64,000 nt of DNA from Rhizobium tumorigenes (GCF_003240565.2 NZ_CP117259.1:124001-188000), one strand, 5' to 3'; counted from the first letter of the stretch, positions 37,951 to 47,068 are shown. The notes: generated by a model not told the origin, from the letters alone. Numbers and translations: made by a program.

Positions 37951-37987
37951 ATTCAAGTATCTTGACAATCATTCAAGTCTCTTGAAT
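37951..37987 (+). promoter_or_regulatory. tandem 17-bp palindromes over the promoter of the sugar operon
   Basis: ATTCAAGTATCTTGACA (37951-37967) and ATTCAAGTCTCTTGAAT (37971-37987) are two copies of the same dyad, 20 bp apart, so on the same helix face. The second is a perfect 7-3-7 palindrome; the first is imperfect at its end. TTGACA (37962-37967) within the first copy is a perfect -35, with AATTAT (37985-37990) as a -10 after 17 bp. A dimeric regulator, probably the XRE-cupin protein, would compete with RNA polymerase. Confidence 0.7.
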
Positions 37988-38046
37988 TATGATTGGGCTT
38001 GAAGCCAATGAGCCCGGTCACGGGCCTATCCGAAAAGGGGAACTAC

Positions 38047-38988
38047 ATGCGATTTTCCAGATATCTGATGGCCTGCACGGCAGCCATCGCGGTGACCATG
38101 GCCGTCGGTTCGGCCGCAGCCTCGGCCAAGACGTTCGCGCTCGTCACCATCAACCAGCAGGCGCTGTTCTTCAACCAGATCAATGACGGCGCCAAGGCTG
38201 CGGCCAAGACCGCCGGTGCCGACCTGGTCATCTTCAACGCCAACAACGTGCCCAGCGCCCAGAACGATGCAATCGAAAATTACATTACCCAGAAAGTCGA
38301 CGGTATCATTCTCGTCGCCATCGACGTCAACGGCGTCAAGCCGGCCGTCACTGCCGCCAAGAAAGCCGGCATCCCGGTCATCGCCATCGATGCGCAGATC
38401 CCCGACGGCGACAACATCGCCTTCGTCGGCGTCGACAATACGAAGGCCGGCGGCGATATCGGCAAGTTCTATGCGGACTACGTCAAGGCCAACATGAAGG
38501 GGTCGGCCAAGATCGGCGTCGTCGGCGCTCTCAATTCGTTCATCCAGAACCAGCGCCTCGACGGCTTTAAGAAGGCCGTGACCGACAGCGGCGAGAAGGT
38601 CACCTTTCTCGACACCGTCGATGGCCAGAACGTCCAGGACGTGGCCTTGAGCGCCGCAGAAAACCTGATGACCGCCAACCCCGACATGACGACGCTCTAC
38701 GCTACCGGCGAACCGGCTCTGCTCGGCGCCGTGTCGGCAGTCACCAGCCAGGGTCGCACCGGCGACATCAAGGTATTCGGCTGGGACCTGACCAAGCAGG
38801 CGATCGAAGGCATCGATGCCGGCTGGGTGGCGGGCGTGATCCAGCAGGACCCAGCCGGCGAAGGCAAGGCTGCCGTAGAAGCGCTCGACAAGATCTCCAA
38901 GGGCGGATCGGTCGACAAGATCATCAACGTCCCGGTCACCATTGTCACCAAGGACAATGTCGACAAGTTCAAGGACATGTTCAAGTAA
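38047..38988 (+). CDS. periplasmic sugar-binding protein, ribose (RbsB) type
   Basis: Secreted binding protein of 313 residues: signal peptide to SAAASAKTF, then the type 1 periplasmic fold of the ribose/galactose/AI-2 group (LVTINQQALFFNQINDGAKAAAKTAGADLVIF, given here only in part as LVTINQQALFF; VDGIILVAIDVNGVKPAV; IQQDPAGEGKAAV). It starts the operon at an ATG preceded by AAGGGGAA. The ligand could be a pentose, a nucleoside or a sugar derivative; nothing in the sequence settles it. Confidence 0.9.
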   Translation: MRFSRYLMACTAAIAVTMAVGSAAASAKTFALVTINQQALFFNQINDGAKAAAKTAGADLVIFNANNVPSAQNDAIENYITQKVDGIILVAIDVNGVKPAVTAAKKAGIPVIAIDAQIPDGDNIAFVGVDNTKAGGDIGKFYADYVKANMKGSAKIGVVGALNSFIQNQRLDGFKKAVTDSGEKVTFLDTVDGQNVQDVALSAAENLMTANPDMTTLYATGEPALLGAVSAVTSQGRTGDIKVFGWDLTKQAIEGIDAGWVAGVIQQDPAGEGKAAVEALDKISKGGSVDKIINVPVTIVTKDNVDKFKDMFK

Positions 38989-39005
38989 GATCTCCCGAAC
39001 CGTGT

Positions 39006-39031
39006 GACCGCGGCCGGCAACAGCCGCGGTC
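39006..39031 (+). terminator. hairpin after the binding-protein gene
   Basis: GACCGCGGC (39006-39014) and GCCGCGGTC (39023-39031) form a perfect 9-bp stem with an 8-nt loop, 17 bp after the stop. It has no T-tract and likely protects the binding-protein transcript while the rest of the operon is read at a lower level. Confidence 0.6.
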
Positions 39032-39075
39032 AAAGTGACAGCCGTGGAGCAACGCTCCCTGTCAGGTGAAATCAT

Positions 39076-39870
39076 ATGACCAATGCCGATACCTACCGTG
39101 TCAGGATGACCGGTATCTCCAAGCGCTACAACACGATCCAGACCCTCGACAATGTGTCGCTGAACCTGAAGCCGGGAGAAGTCCTCGGTCTCGTCGGCGA
39201 CAACGGAGCGGGCAAGTCGACCCTGAGCAAGGTACTCTCGGGCGCCGTTATTCCCGATGCCGGCACCATTGAGATAGACGGCAAGACCGTCAGCTTCGCT
39301 TCGCCGGCCGATTCCCGTGCTGCACGCGTCGAGATGGTCTACCAGGACCTCTCGCTCTGCGACAGCGTCGACGTTGCCGGCAACATCTTCCTCGGTCGCG
39401 AGCCGCGCCGCCGCATTGCCGGCGTGCCCTTTCTCGACAACAGAAAGATGCATGATGAAGCCCGCGACATGCTCGAGCGGCTTGGCATCGTCATTGCCGA
39501 TACGCGGCTGAAGGTGGAAAATCTCTCCGGCGGACAGCGTCAGTCGATTGCCATCGGCCGTGCGGCGTCCTTCAATCCTTCGGTCCTGATCATGGACGAG
39601 CCGACGGCAGCGCTCGCCGTTGCCGAGGTCGAGGCCGTGCTGGAGCTGATCCGCACGGTCAGCGCACGCGGCGTCAGCGTCATTCTCATCACTCATCGGC
39701 TGCAGGACCTGTTCCTCGTCTGTGACCGCATTCAGGTGATGTACGAGGGCCGCAACGTTGCAGAGCGGCGGATCGAGGACACCAGCATCGAGGAGGTCGT
39801 CAACCTGATTGTCGGCCGCAAGTTCAACGCCCGCTCCGCCGGCCATAAAGACCAGGGGATCCCGGCATGA
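39076..39870 (+). CDS. ABC sugar ATPase, single-domain (FrcA-like)
   Basis: Protein of 264 residues with one nucleotide-binding domain, unlike the 500-residue double RbsA. Walker A GDNGAGKSTLSK, Q-loop MVYQDLSLCD, signature LSGGQRQ and Walker B VLIMDEPTAAL are present. Single-domain ATPases of this type serve the fructose importer of Sinorhizobium and related systems as homodimers. It overlaps the permease gene by 4 bp. Confidence 0.92.
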   Translation: MTNADTYRVRMTGISKRYNTIQTLDNVSLNLKPGEVLGLVGDNGAGKSTLSKVLSGAVIPDAGTIEIDGKTVSFASPADSRAARVEMVYQDLSLCDSVDVAGNIFLGREPRRRIAGVPFLDNRKMHDEARDMLERLGIVIADTRLKVENLSGGQRQSIAIGRAASFNPSVLIMDEPTAALAVAEVEAVLELIRTVSARGVSVILITHRLQDLFLVCDRIQVMYEGRNVAERRIEDTSIEEVVNLIVGRKFNARSAGHKDQGIPA

Positions 39871-40886
39871 CCGTATCCACCACTGAACCGTCCCTGCACG
39901 CCGCCGCACCGCCGCGCGTTCACAAGACGCGGCTCCGCGACAAGGCGATGGCGAATGGCAGCATCATCTCGATCGCGCTGTTCTTCCTCGTCGTCTGCAT
40001 CGTCTTCTCGGTTGCAACAGGCGCCTTCCTGACGGCGCCCAATCTGCTCAACGTCGTGCGCCAGTCGGCACCGCTGCTGATCGTCGCCGCTGCCATGACA
40101 TTCGTCATCACGACGGGTGGCATCGATCTCTCCGTCGGCTCTGTGCTGGCGCTGACATCGACGCTCTCGGCAGCGTCGCTACAGGCGGGCATTCCGTGGC
40201 CTCTGGTGGTGCTGCTGATGCTGGCCCTCGGCGGCTTCGTCGGTGCGCTGCAGGGCTTCTTCATCGCCTATGAGCGCATCCCGTCCTTCATCGTCACGTT
40301 GGCCGGCCTCTCGGTCATTCGCGGGCTCGCCCTGCTGATCACCGGCGGCTATTCGATCCCGGTCGACGCGGAAAGCCCGTTTACCGCTCTCGGCCGCGCC
40401 TGGTTCCTCGGGGTCCCCGTGCCGGCGCTGATCGCTCTCGTCATTCTCGTCGTCAGTTTTATCGTCTTCAACCAGACGCCGTTCGGTCGCTATGTGACCG
40501 GCGTCGGGGCCAATGCCGAGGCGGTACGCCGCGCCGGCGTCAATACCCGCCTGACGACGTTGCTGGTCTACGTCATTTCCGGCACGGCAGCTGCTGCTGC
40601 CGGCATCATCCTTGCTGCCCGTCTGGGTTCCGGCTCGTCGAACGCCGGCCAAGGCTTCGAACTTGATGTCATCGCCGCTGTGGTGCTCGGCGGTACCAGC
40701 CTGTTCGGCGGTCGCGGCACGATCCTCGGCACCGTGCTCGGCGCCCTCACTGTTGCGGTCATCGCCAATGGCCTGATCCTTGCCCACATGTCTCCCTTCC
40801 TGACGCCGATCGTGACCGGTTCCATCATCCTGATCGCCATCTGGCTGAATTTCCGCATCTTCAAGGGTGCCGTGAGGAGCCGCTGA
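39867..40886 (+). CDS. ABC sugar permease, RbsC family
   Basis: Inner-membrane permease of 339 residues with about ten hydrophobic segments; the family stretches VITTGGIDLSVGSVLALTS, LLVYVISGTAAAAAG and LDVIAAVVLGGTSLFGGRG are all visible. It forms a homodimeric channel with the ATPase before it. The next gene starts 4 bp after its stop. Confidence 0.92.
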   Translation: MTVSTTEPSLHAAAPPRVHKTRLRDKAMANGSIISIALFFLVVCIVFSVATGAFLTAPNLLNVVRQSAPLLIVAAAMTFVITTGGIDLSVGSVLALTSTLSAASLQAGIPWPLVVLLMLALGGFVGALQGFFIAYERIPSFIVTLAGLSVIRGLALLITGGYSIPVDAESPFTALGRAWFLGVPVPALIALVILVVSFIVFNQTPFGRYVTGVGANAEAVRRAGVNTRLTTLLVYVISGTAAAAAGIILAARLGSGSSNAGQGFELDVIAAVVLGGTSLFGGRGTILGTVLGALTVAVIANGLILAHMSPFLTPIVTGSIILIAIWLNFRIFKGAVRSR

Positions 40887-40889
40887 GCT

Positions 40890-41978
40890 ATGGATCACCT
40901 GTTCGATACAAAGCCCGCCGAGCGCGCCGAAATCGGCGTCCGCTCCGGCACGGCCATGACGGTGCTCGGGCCCGTCGCGGTGGACGACCTCGGGATCACG
41001 CTGATGCACGAGCACATCCTGCTCGACGGCGCCAGCACCTGGAAATGCCCGTGCCATCCCGACGAAAAGCTGATCGCCGAGCAGCCGGTCAATATCGAGA
41101 TCGTCGGCGAGCTCAGGATGAACCCGTACATGAACCGCGACAACGTCTCGCTCGACGACAGCGACCTGGCGCTCACGGAACTGAAGAAGTTCCAGGCGCT
41201 CGGTGGTCATACCGTCGTCGAGGCGACGAATATCGGCATAGGCCGCGACCCCCCGAAGCTCGCCCGTATTTCGCGCATGTCCGGCATGAAGATCATCATG
41301 GGCACCGGCTTCTATCTGCAGCATACGCATCCGGAATGGCTGAAGGCGATGGATGTCGAGGCGGTGACCGAGTTCATCGTCAACGATGTCGGTGGTGGCG
41401 AGACGCAGCCGGAAATCATGGCCGGCATTATCGGTGAGGTCGGCGTCAGCAAGGACTTCACCTCCGAGGAGCTGAAGTCGCTGCGGGCCTCGGCGCGGGC
41501 CTCGCGCATGACAGGCCTGCCGCTGACCATCCACCTGCCGGGCTGGGAACGGCTGGCGCACCGCGTGCTCGACGTCGTCGAGGAGGAAGGGGCCGATCTC
41601 AGGCACACTGTGCTCTGCCATATGAACCCCAGCCACAGCGACCTGCCCTACCAGAAGAGCCTCGCCGAGCGTGGCGCGTTCCTGGAATACGACATGATCG
41701 GCATGGACTATTACTACGCCGACCAGGACGCCCAGTCGCCATCCGACGAGGAGAACGCCCGCGCTCTGCGGTCGCTGATCGACATGGGTTTCGTCGACCG
41801 GCTTCTGCTGTCGCAGGACGTGTTCCTGAAGATCATGCTGACCCGCTATGGCGGGTTTGGATATGGCTTCATCCTCAAGCATTTCGTGCCGCGGTTGAAG
41901 CGCCACGGCGTCGACCAGGCCTCCATCGACCGGATGCTGGTCGACAATCCAAAATCGGTTTTTTCCGCGGCCACCTGA
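40890..41978 (+). CDS. phosphotriesterase-like metallohydrolase
   Basis: Amidohydrolase-superfamily TIM barrel of 362 residues. Metal ligands match the family: His-x-His in MHEHILLD, Glu in IIGEVGVS (in place of the carboxylated Lys of true phosphotriesterases, as in E. coli Php), His in IHLPGW, His in LCHMNPSH and the catalytic Asp in LLSQDVFLK. Family members open lactones or hydrolyse phosphoesters or N-acyl bonds. Its place after a sugar importer suggests hydrolysis of an imported derivative or of a sugar lactone. The ATG follows the permease stop by 3 bp. Confidence 0.85.
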   Translation: MDHLFDTKPAERAEIGVRSGTAMTVLGPVAVDDLGITLMHEHILLDGASTWKCPCHPDEKLIAEQPVNIEIVGELRMNPYMNRDNVSLDDSDLALTELKKFQALGGHTVVEATNIGIGRDPPKLARISRMSGMKIIMGTGFYLQHTHPEWLKAMDVEAVTEFIVNDVGGGETQPEIMAGIIGEVGVSKDFTSEELKSLRASARASRMTGLPLTIHLPGWERLAHRVLDVVEEEGADLRHTVLCHMNPSHSDLPYQKSLAERGAFLEYDMIGMDYYYADQDAQSPSDEENARALRSLIDMGFVDRLLLSQDVFLKIMLTRYGGFGYGFILKHFVPRLKRHGVDQASIDRMLVDNPKSVFSAAT

Positions 41979-42010
41979 GCCGCAATCGCAATCTATCGAA
42001 GGAGTAAAGC

Positions 42011-42781
42011 ATGCCCAAGAAGAAGGTTCTTCTCGCCGGCGAATCCTGGGTGTCGACCGCCACCCACATCAAGGGTTTCGACCAGTTCCCGACCGTCACC
42101 TACCACACCGGCGCCGACGAGTTGCTGACCGCCCTGAAGGACAGCGATTTCGACGTCACCTTCATGCCGGCCCATGAGGCCCAGCGGGATTTCCCGCAGA
42201 CCATCGAGGCGCTTTCGGCCTACGATGCTATCGTTTTGTCGGATATCGGCGCCAACACGCTGCTGCTGCATCCCGATACATGGATCCATTCCAAGCCGAC
42301 CCCGAACCGCCTGCGCCTGCTGCGCGACTACGTCGGCAACGGCGGTGGCCTGCTGATGTTCGGCGGCTACTACAGCTTCCAGGGTATCAATGGCGGCGCC
42401 CGCTATCACAAGACGCCGATCGAGGATGTGCTGCCGGTCGATTGCCTCTCGGTCGATGACCGCGTCGAGGTACCGGAAGGCTTTGCACCGGCGGTCAACG
42501 GTTCAGAGGACCACCCCATCCTCAAGGGTCTCGGCAAGGATTGGCCAATCCTGCTCGGCTTCAACGAGGTCACTGTCAAGCCCGGTGCCGAGGTTCTGGC
42601 GACCGTTTCGACAGACTATGGTTCGCTGCCGCTGCTGGTTGCCGGCTCCTACGGCAAGGGCCGCACCGTCGCCTGGACATCGGATGTCGGCCCCCACTGG
42701 CTGCCGCAGAGCTTCATCGCGTGGAGCGGCTACAAGACGCTGTTCGAGCAGATGCTGGCCTGGGCAACCACCAAGGATTGA
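42011..42781 (+). CDS. GATase1-like protein (PF07090-type)
   Basis: Cytoplasmic protein of 256 residues with the class I glutamine-amidotransferase-like fold of the ThuA/PF07090 group (KVLLAGESWVS, YDAIVLSDIGANTLLL, GGGLLMFGGYYSFQG). The nucleophile Cys of true amidotransferases is not evident at the elbow, where MFGGYYS is found. Function in the group is largely unknown; ThuA-like proteins are tied to sugar utilisation in rhizobia. GGAG lies upstream of the ATG, and the kinase gene starts 3 bp after its stop. Confidence 0.75.
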   Translation: MPKKKVLLAGESWVSTATHIKGFDQFPTVTYHTGADELLTALKDSDFDVTFMPAHEAQRDFPQTIEALSAYDAIVLSDIGANTLLLHPDTWIHSKPTPNRLRLLRDYVGNGGGLLMFGGYYSFQGINGGARYHKTPIEDVLPVDCLSVDDRVEVPEGFAPAVNGSEDHPILKGLGKDWPILLGFNEVTVKPGAEVLATVSTDYGSLPLLVAGSYGKGRTVAWTSDVGPHWLPQSFIAWSGYKTLFEQMLAWATTKD

Positions 42782-42784
42782 TCC

Positions 42785-43702
42785 ATGCGTGTCCACGTCG
42801 TCGGCAATGTCTGCATCGACACCACGTTCCGCCTCGGCCGTTTTGCGCGGCCGGGGGAAACGCTGAATGCCGACGGCCATAGCGATGGCATCGGCGGCAA
42901 GGGGGCCAACCAGGCGGTCGCGGCCGCCCGGACGGGTGCTCCGGTCGACTTTCTCGCTGCCACCGGCACGGATGCTGCGGCCAGAACCATCCGCGAGATG
43001 CTGTCGGAGGAATTCGACACAGCACTGATGCCGGCCTTGGAACTGCCGACCGACCGCTCCACGATCATGGTCGATGCCAGCGGTGAAAACATCATCGTCA
43101 GCGGCGTCACATGCGCTGAGGCCTTCGATCCCCTGCTTCAAACCGGCCTCGCGGCCTCGATCGGGGATCGGGATATCGTGCTGTTGCAGGGAAACCTGCG
43201 TGCCGATGTCACAATCGCCTGTCTGAAGGCCGCCAAGGCGAGCGGCGCAACGACAGTGTTCAATCCAAGCCCACTCGTGCCGGGCAGCAGTCCAGACCTT
43301 GCGGCGGCCGATATCGTGATTGTCAACGAGGGTGAGGCTGCCGGGATTTCGGGGCATGCCGATCCGCTGGAGGCTGCCCGCGATCTCATCTCCCGGGGCG
43401 CAGGCTCCGTCGTTATTACGCTCGGCGCGCGCGGTTGCCTTGTTGTCGACAGGGCGGGAGGCGCGCCGGACTGGGTGAAAGGCCTGCGCGCCGATGTCGT
43501 CGATACCAGCGGTGCCGGCGATGTCTTTTGCGGCTGTATCGCCGGATGTCTTGCGCAAAAGATCCCGCTCGGTCATGCCGTCCGCATTGCCACGGCTGCT
43601 GCGGCACTGTCCGTCGGCCGCACCGGTACAATGCAGTCCTGCCCCAGCCAGCAGGAGATGGCACACCTTATCGATATGGAAATGGAAACGGAAAACGCAT
43701 GA
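42785..43702 (+). CDS. PfkB/ribokinase-family sugar kinase
   Basis: Kinase of 305 residues. The N-terminal GGKGANQAVAAAR and the C-terminal catalytic DTSGAGDVFCG (Asp base in GAGD) define the PfkB family. The substrate could be a sugar, a nucleoside or a related polyol. Overlaps the next gene by 4 bp. It probably phosphorylates the sugar released or modified by the neighbouring hydrolases. Confidence 0.9.
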   Translation: MRVHVVGNVCIDTTFRLGRFARPGETLNADGHSDGIGGKGANQAVAAARTGAPVDFLAATGTDAAARTIREMLSEEFDTALMPALELPTDRSTIMVDASGENIIVSGVTCAEAFDPLLQTGLAASIGDRDIVLLQGNLRADVTIACLKAAKASGATTVFNPSPLVPGSSPDLAAADIVIVNEGEAAGISGHADPLEAARDLISRGAGSVVITLGARGCLVVDRAGGAPDWVKGLRADVVDTSGAGDVFCGCIAGCLAQKIPLGHAVRIATAAAALSVGRTGTMQSCPSQQEMAHLIDMEMETENA

Positions 43703-44541
43703 CAGCCCCTACGAACCGCATCGGCCAGGTTGCCGACAACGTACTGGTCTCCCTGTTCGGCAAGCCCAAGGCCGTCATCGGCGTCGTCCACCTGATGCCG
43801 CTACCGGGATCGCCCCGCTACGACGGCGAGACGGTGGAAGCAATCTACCAGCGCGGCCTCGATGACGCAAAAGCCTATCTTCATGGCGGATGCGACGGTG
43901 TGATCATCGAGAACCACGGCGACATTCCCTTTGCCAAGCCGGATGATATCGGCCCCGAAACCGCCGCCTACATGTCTGTGGTTTCCGACCGTATCCGCCG
44001 CGAACTCGGCCGACCCATCGGCATCAACGTGTTGGCCAACGCCTCGATCCCGGCGCTGTCGATTGCCAGTGCCTCTGGTGCCGGCTTCGTTCGCGTCAAT
44101 CAATGGGCCAACGCCTATGTCGCCAATGAAGGCTTCATCGAGGGCGAAGCCGCGCGCGCCATGCGGTTCCGCGCCAAGTTGCGCGCCAACGGCATCCGTA
44201 TTTTTGCCGATGCCCATGTCAAGCACGGCGCCCACGCCATCGTTGCCGACCGCCCGGTCGAGGAGCAGGTCAAGGATCTCGTGTTCTTCGACGCAGATGC
44301 GATTATCGCCACCGGCCAGCGTACGGGCCATGCGGCTGACCTCGGCTACATCAGGATGATCAAGGAGGCCGCCGGCCTGCCGACATTGGTGGGCAGCGGC
44401 GTCACGCCCGACAACGTCAACGACATTCTCGGCATCGTTGACGGCGTCATCGTCGCAAGTTCGCTGAAGTATGACGGCGTCTGGTGGAACCCGGTCGAAC
44501 TGTCGCGCGTCCAGTCATTCATAGCGGGCATCAGGGCGTGA
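43699..44541 (+). CDS. BtpA/SgcQ-family TIM-barrel protein
   Basis: Protein of 280 residues with the BtpA family motifs: AVIGVVHLMPLPGSP at the N-terminus, GVIIENHGDIPF, and DAIIATGQRTG and LVGSGVTPDNV near the C-terminal phosphate-binding end. BtpA is required for photosystem I in cyanobacteria, but relatives such as SgcQ occur in bacterial sugar operons and probably act on phosphorylated sugars. The start overlaps the kinase stop (ATGA) and the stop overlaps the next start, so it is firmly in the operon. Confidence 0.88.
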   Translation: MTAPTNRIGQVADNVLVSLFGKPKAVIGVVHLMPLPGSPRYDGETVEAIYQRGLDDAKAYLHGGCDGVIIENHGDIPFAKPDDIGPETAAYMSVVSDRIRRELGRPIGINVLANASIPALSIASASGAGFVRVNQWANAYVANEGFIEGEAARAMRFRAKLRANGIRIFADAHVKHGAHAIVADRPVEEQVKDLVFFDADAIIATGQRTGHAADLGYIRMIKEAAGLPTLVGSGVTPDNVNDILGIVDGVIVASSLKYDGVWWNPVELSRVQSFIAGIRA

Positions 44542-45794
44542 CATCGGCTTCCATCAACGGCGAAAGGTTGCTGGCCCGAATGCAGGCCTTTGCCGCAATC
44601 GGAGCCACGCCTGCCGGTGGTGTTAACCGCCAGGCGCTGAGCGATGGCGATCGCCAGGCTCGCCGGCTGCTGGCGGAACTCGCGCTAGCACGCGGTTTCG
44701 GCGTTTTCCAGGACAGCATGGCCAATCTGTTCATCCGGCGCGAAGGCCGCAACGCGTTGCATGCGCCGGTGCTGATCGGAAGTCACCTCGACAGCCAACC
44801 GACGGGTGGCCGGTTCGATGGTGCGCTGGGCACATTGTCGGCGTTCGAGGTACTGGAATCGCTGGAAGATTTCGACGTAGAGACTGAAGTTCCAGTCGAA
44901 GTCGTCGCCTGGACCAATGAGGAAGGCAGCCGATTTTCGCCAGGGGCGATGGGCTCGATGGCCTTCGCCGGCGCCGCTGATCCCGCCGAATGGAACTCTC
45001 TTTCAGGCGCCGACGGTGGCTCCTTTGCCGACGAACTCGCCGCCACGCTCTCGGCGTTGCCGGAAGCCACCATGCGCCCGCTCGGCACCCCTGTGTCGCG
45101 CTATCTCGAATTGCATATCGAACAGGGCCCGTCTCTGGAAGTGGAAAATATTCCTATTGGCGTCGTGACCGGTGTGCAGGGCACGCGCTGGCTGCAGGTG
45201 ACGTTCTCCGGACAGGCTGGCCACGCCGGCACCACGGCACTTGCCTACAGACGCGATCCGATGGTGGCAGCCGCCTCCGCCCTCCACGAGTTGCAGGCAA
45301 CCGTAATGCAGAACGACGCGGATGCGCGCCTGACCGTCGGTCGGATAGCCATCCATCCAGGCTCCATAAACGCCATTCCGGACTTGGTCGCCTTCAGCGT
45401 CGATATCCGCCATCCCGATCCACAGCGGCTGGATAGCATCGAGGCCGAGGTCCGCAGTGTTTGCGACAGTCGAGCCATTGCCGAGAGATGTAGCTGCAGC
45501 ATCCTGCAGACCTTCGACATGCCGTCGGCGACGTTTTCGCCGATTGTCACCGGTGCCGTCGAGGCAGCAGCGACAAGCCTGTCCCTGACAGCCAAGCGCA
45601 TGGTATCCGGTGCCTTTCATGATGCCCTGTTCCTCGCCCGCGTGGCGCCATCGGCCATGATTTTCGTCCCCTGCCGCGATGGCTTGAGCCACAACGAGGC
45701 GGAATATGTTGCCCCAGAGCACATCGTGACGGGCGCCCACGTAATGTTTGAAGCAACCCTGTCGCTGGCCAATTCGATGGCAGCGCGCGTTTGA
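44538..45794 (+). CDS. N-carbamoyl-amino-acid hydrolase / allantoate amidohydrolase-like
   Basis: M20-family metal-dependent amidase of 418 residues. Metal ligands are visible in GSHLDSQPTGGRFDG (His, Asp), TNEEGSRF (Glu-Glu), ELHIEQGPSLE (His) and SHNEAEY (His). Such enzymes cut N-carbamoyl or ureido bonds. The GTG at 44538 overlaps the preceding stop. An amidase of this type is unexpected at the end of a sugar operon and hints that the substrate carries a nitrogen group (ureido or carbamoyl). The operon terminator follows. Confidence 0.85.
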   Translation: MTSASINGERLLARMQAFAAIGATPAGGVNRQALSDGDRQARRLLAELALARGFGVFQDSMANLFIRREGRNALHAPVLIGSHLDSQPTGGRFDGALGTLSAFEVLESLEDFDVETEVPVEVVAWTNEEGSRFSPGAMGSMAFAGAADPAEWNSLSGADGGSFADELAATLSALPEATMRPLGTPVSRYLELHIEQGPSLEVENIPIGVVTGVQGTRWLQVTFSGQAGHAGTTALAYRRDPMVAAASALHELQATVMQNDADARLTVGRIAIHPGSINAIPDLVAFSVDIRHPDPQRLDSIEAEVRSVCDSRAIAERCSCSILQTFDMPSATFSPIVTGAVEAAATSLSLTAKRMVSGAFHDALFLARVAPSAMIFVPCRDGLSHNEAEYVAPEHIVTGAHVMFEATLSLANSMAARV

Positions 45795-45917
45795 TCCATC
45801 GTCTGTCGTGAACGGGCGATTCCGGTCGGGCGTAATACGTCCGAACTCGAGCTGCGTCTGCATTTCCGCAGATCCCAGCTCCGCCGGCACGCAATCTGCA
45901 CACCGCGTGTTGACGCG

Positions 45918-45936
45918 GCCTCAAAACTGAGGCGTC
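45918..45936 (+). terminator. probable terminator of the sugar/amidase operon
   Basis: GCCTCA (45918-45923), loop AAAC and TGAGGC (45928-45933) form a 6-bp hairpin followed by GTCTTTAG, 123 bp after the last gene. The T-run is short, so efficiency is uncertain. The 308-bp region 45795-46102 otherwise shows no gene; it should also hold the promoter of the XdhC-like gene. Confidence 0.6.
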
Positions 45937-46102
45937 TTTAGTGCTTGCGTCTCATGCCCGCAGGCGTGCCGGGTCGGCATCATGACAGAGTGAGTTTGCC
46001 CCGGAGGAGTTCGGAACCTATCGTCGAAGCTGTAGTTTAATTTTCAACCACTGCAGAAACAGCGTCAATTCCGGGCTCGCGTCCGAGGCCAGAGATCAAT
46101 CA

Positions 46103-47029
46103 ATGTCGCTTGTGCTCCCCAGACCCGAAATATCGATGCCGCAAATGGCATTCATGACCGACGACGCCCAGGAGATCCTGCAATTTGCGGCCGACTCTTT
46201 TGACGAAGGCTTCGAGACGGCGCTTGTCACGCTGGTCGAGATCCGTGGCGGTGCAGCGCGAGCGCTCGGAGCGCAAATGGCAGTCCGCCGGGACGGCCTT
46301 TATTGCGGCTACGTCTCGGGCGGATGTACGGAGGCTGCTGTTGCGGCAGAGGCTCTGCAGGCCATCGCCGGTGGCAGTGACCGGTTCCTGCGCCTGGGGG
46401 AAGGGTCGCGGTTCTTCGATATCGTCCTGCCTTGCGGTGGCGGCATCACGCTGGCCATCCATGTGCTCAGGGACAATCTCAGTCTGCGCACCGTGCTGGA
46501 AGGCCTGAAATTACGGCGTCGGATGGGGCTGAAATACGATGCTGGCGCGCAGTCACTCGAGGTTGCAGCATTTCCGGCAAAGGACGCCTGGGACGGAGAG
46601 CATTTGAAGAGAGGCTATCGTCCGCGTCCTCGCCTGTTGCTGAGCGGCAGGTCCATCGAGGCGGAGCGCACGGCCAAACTCGCAGCCTCCACCGGCTATG
46701 AGGTCGTTCGCCGGGAAGATGGTGCAAATTTGCTGGACGGAGCGTTGCCCGACCCCGATACGGCGGTTGTCCTCCTGCACCATGATCTCGATCTCGAACT
46801 GCCGGTCCTTCGTGCAGCGCTGGACGGCAACCCGTTTTACATCGGTGCCCTCGGCAGCAGCAAAACCCACGAGCGTCGCTCGGCGGCGCTGAAAGAGCTT
46901 GGATACGAGCAAGCTGCCATCGACAGGATCAAGGCGCCGATCGGCGTCATCGCCAAGGCCCGGGACGCCAATACGCTGGCGCTCTCCGTACTCGGTGATG
47001 TCGCTTCTGCCTACGCGATCTCGCGCTGA
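46103..47029 (+). CDS. XdhC/CoxI-family protein
   Basis: Protein of 308 residues. The N-terminal XdhC domain (TLVEIRGGAARALGAQMAV, GYVSGGCTEAA) binds molybdenum cofactor in characterised members and inserts it into xanthine dehydrogenase; the C-terminal half has a Rossmann-like domain (IGALGSSKTHERR). No xanthine dehydrogenase genes lie nearby, so it may serve a molybdoenzyme encoded elsewhere. Start codon and ribosome-binding site are ordinary; the gene is convergent with the next. Confidence 0.88.
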   Translation: MSLVLPRPEISMPQMAFMTDDAQEILQFAADSFDEGFETALVTLVEIRGGAARALGAQMAVRRDGLYCGYVSGGCTEAAVAAEALQAIAGGSDRFLRLGEGSRFFDIVLPCGGGITLAIHVLRDNLSLRTVLEGLKLRRRMGLKYDAGAQSLEVAAFPAKDAWDGEHLKRGYRPRPRLLLSGRSIEAERTAKLAASTGYEVVRREDGANLLDGALPDPDTAVVLLHHDLDLELPVLRAALDGNPFYIGALGSSKTHERRSAALKELGYEQAAIDRIKAPIGVIAKARDANTLALSVLGDVASAYAISR

Positions 47030-47068
47030 CAGGGCAATTTTTTCCAATATCGGACTACGGAGCGACCC

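Noticed and set aside
38026..39909. Long open frame on the minus strand (627 codons)
   Set aside because: It is antisense to the sugar-binding protein and ATPase genes, both of which carry clear family motifs; the antisense product resembles nothing.
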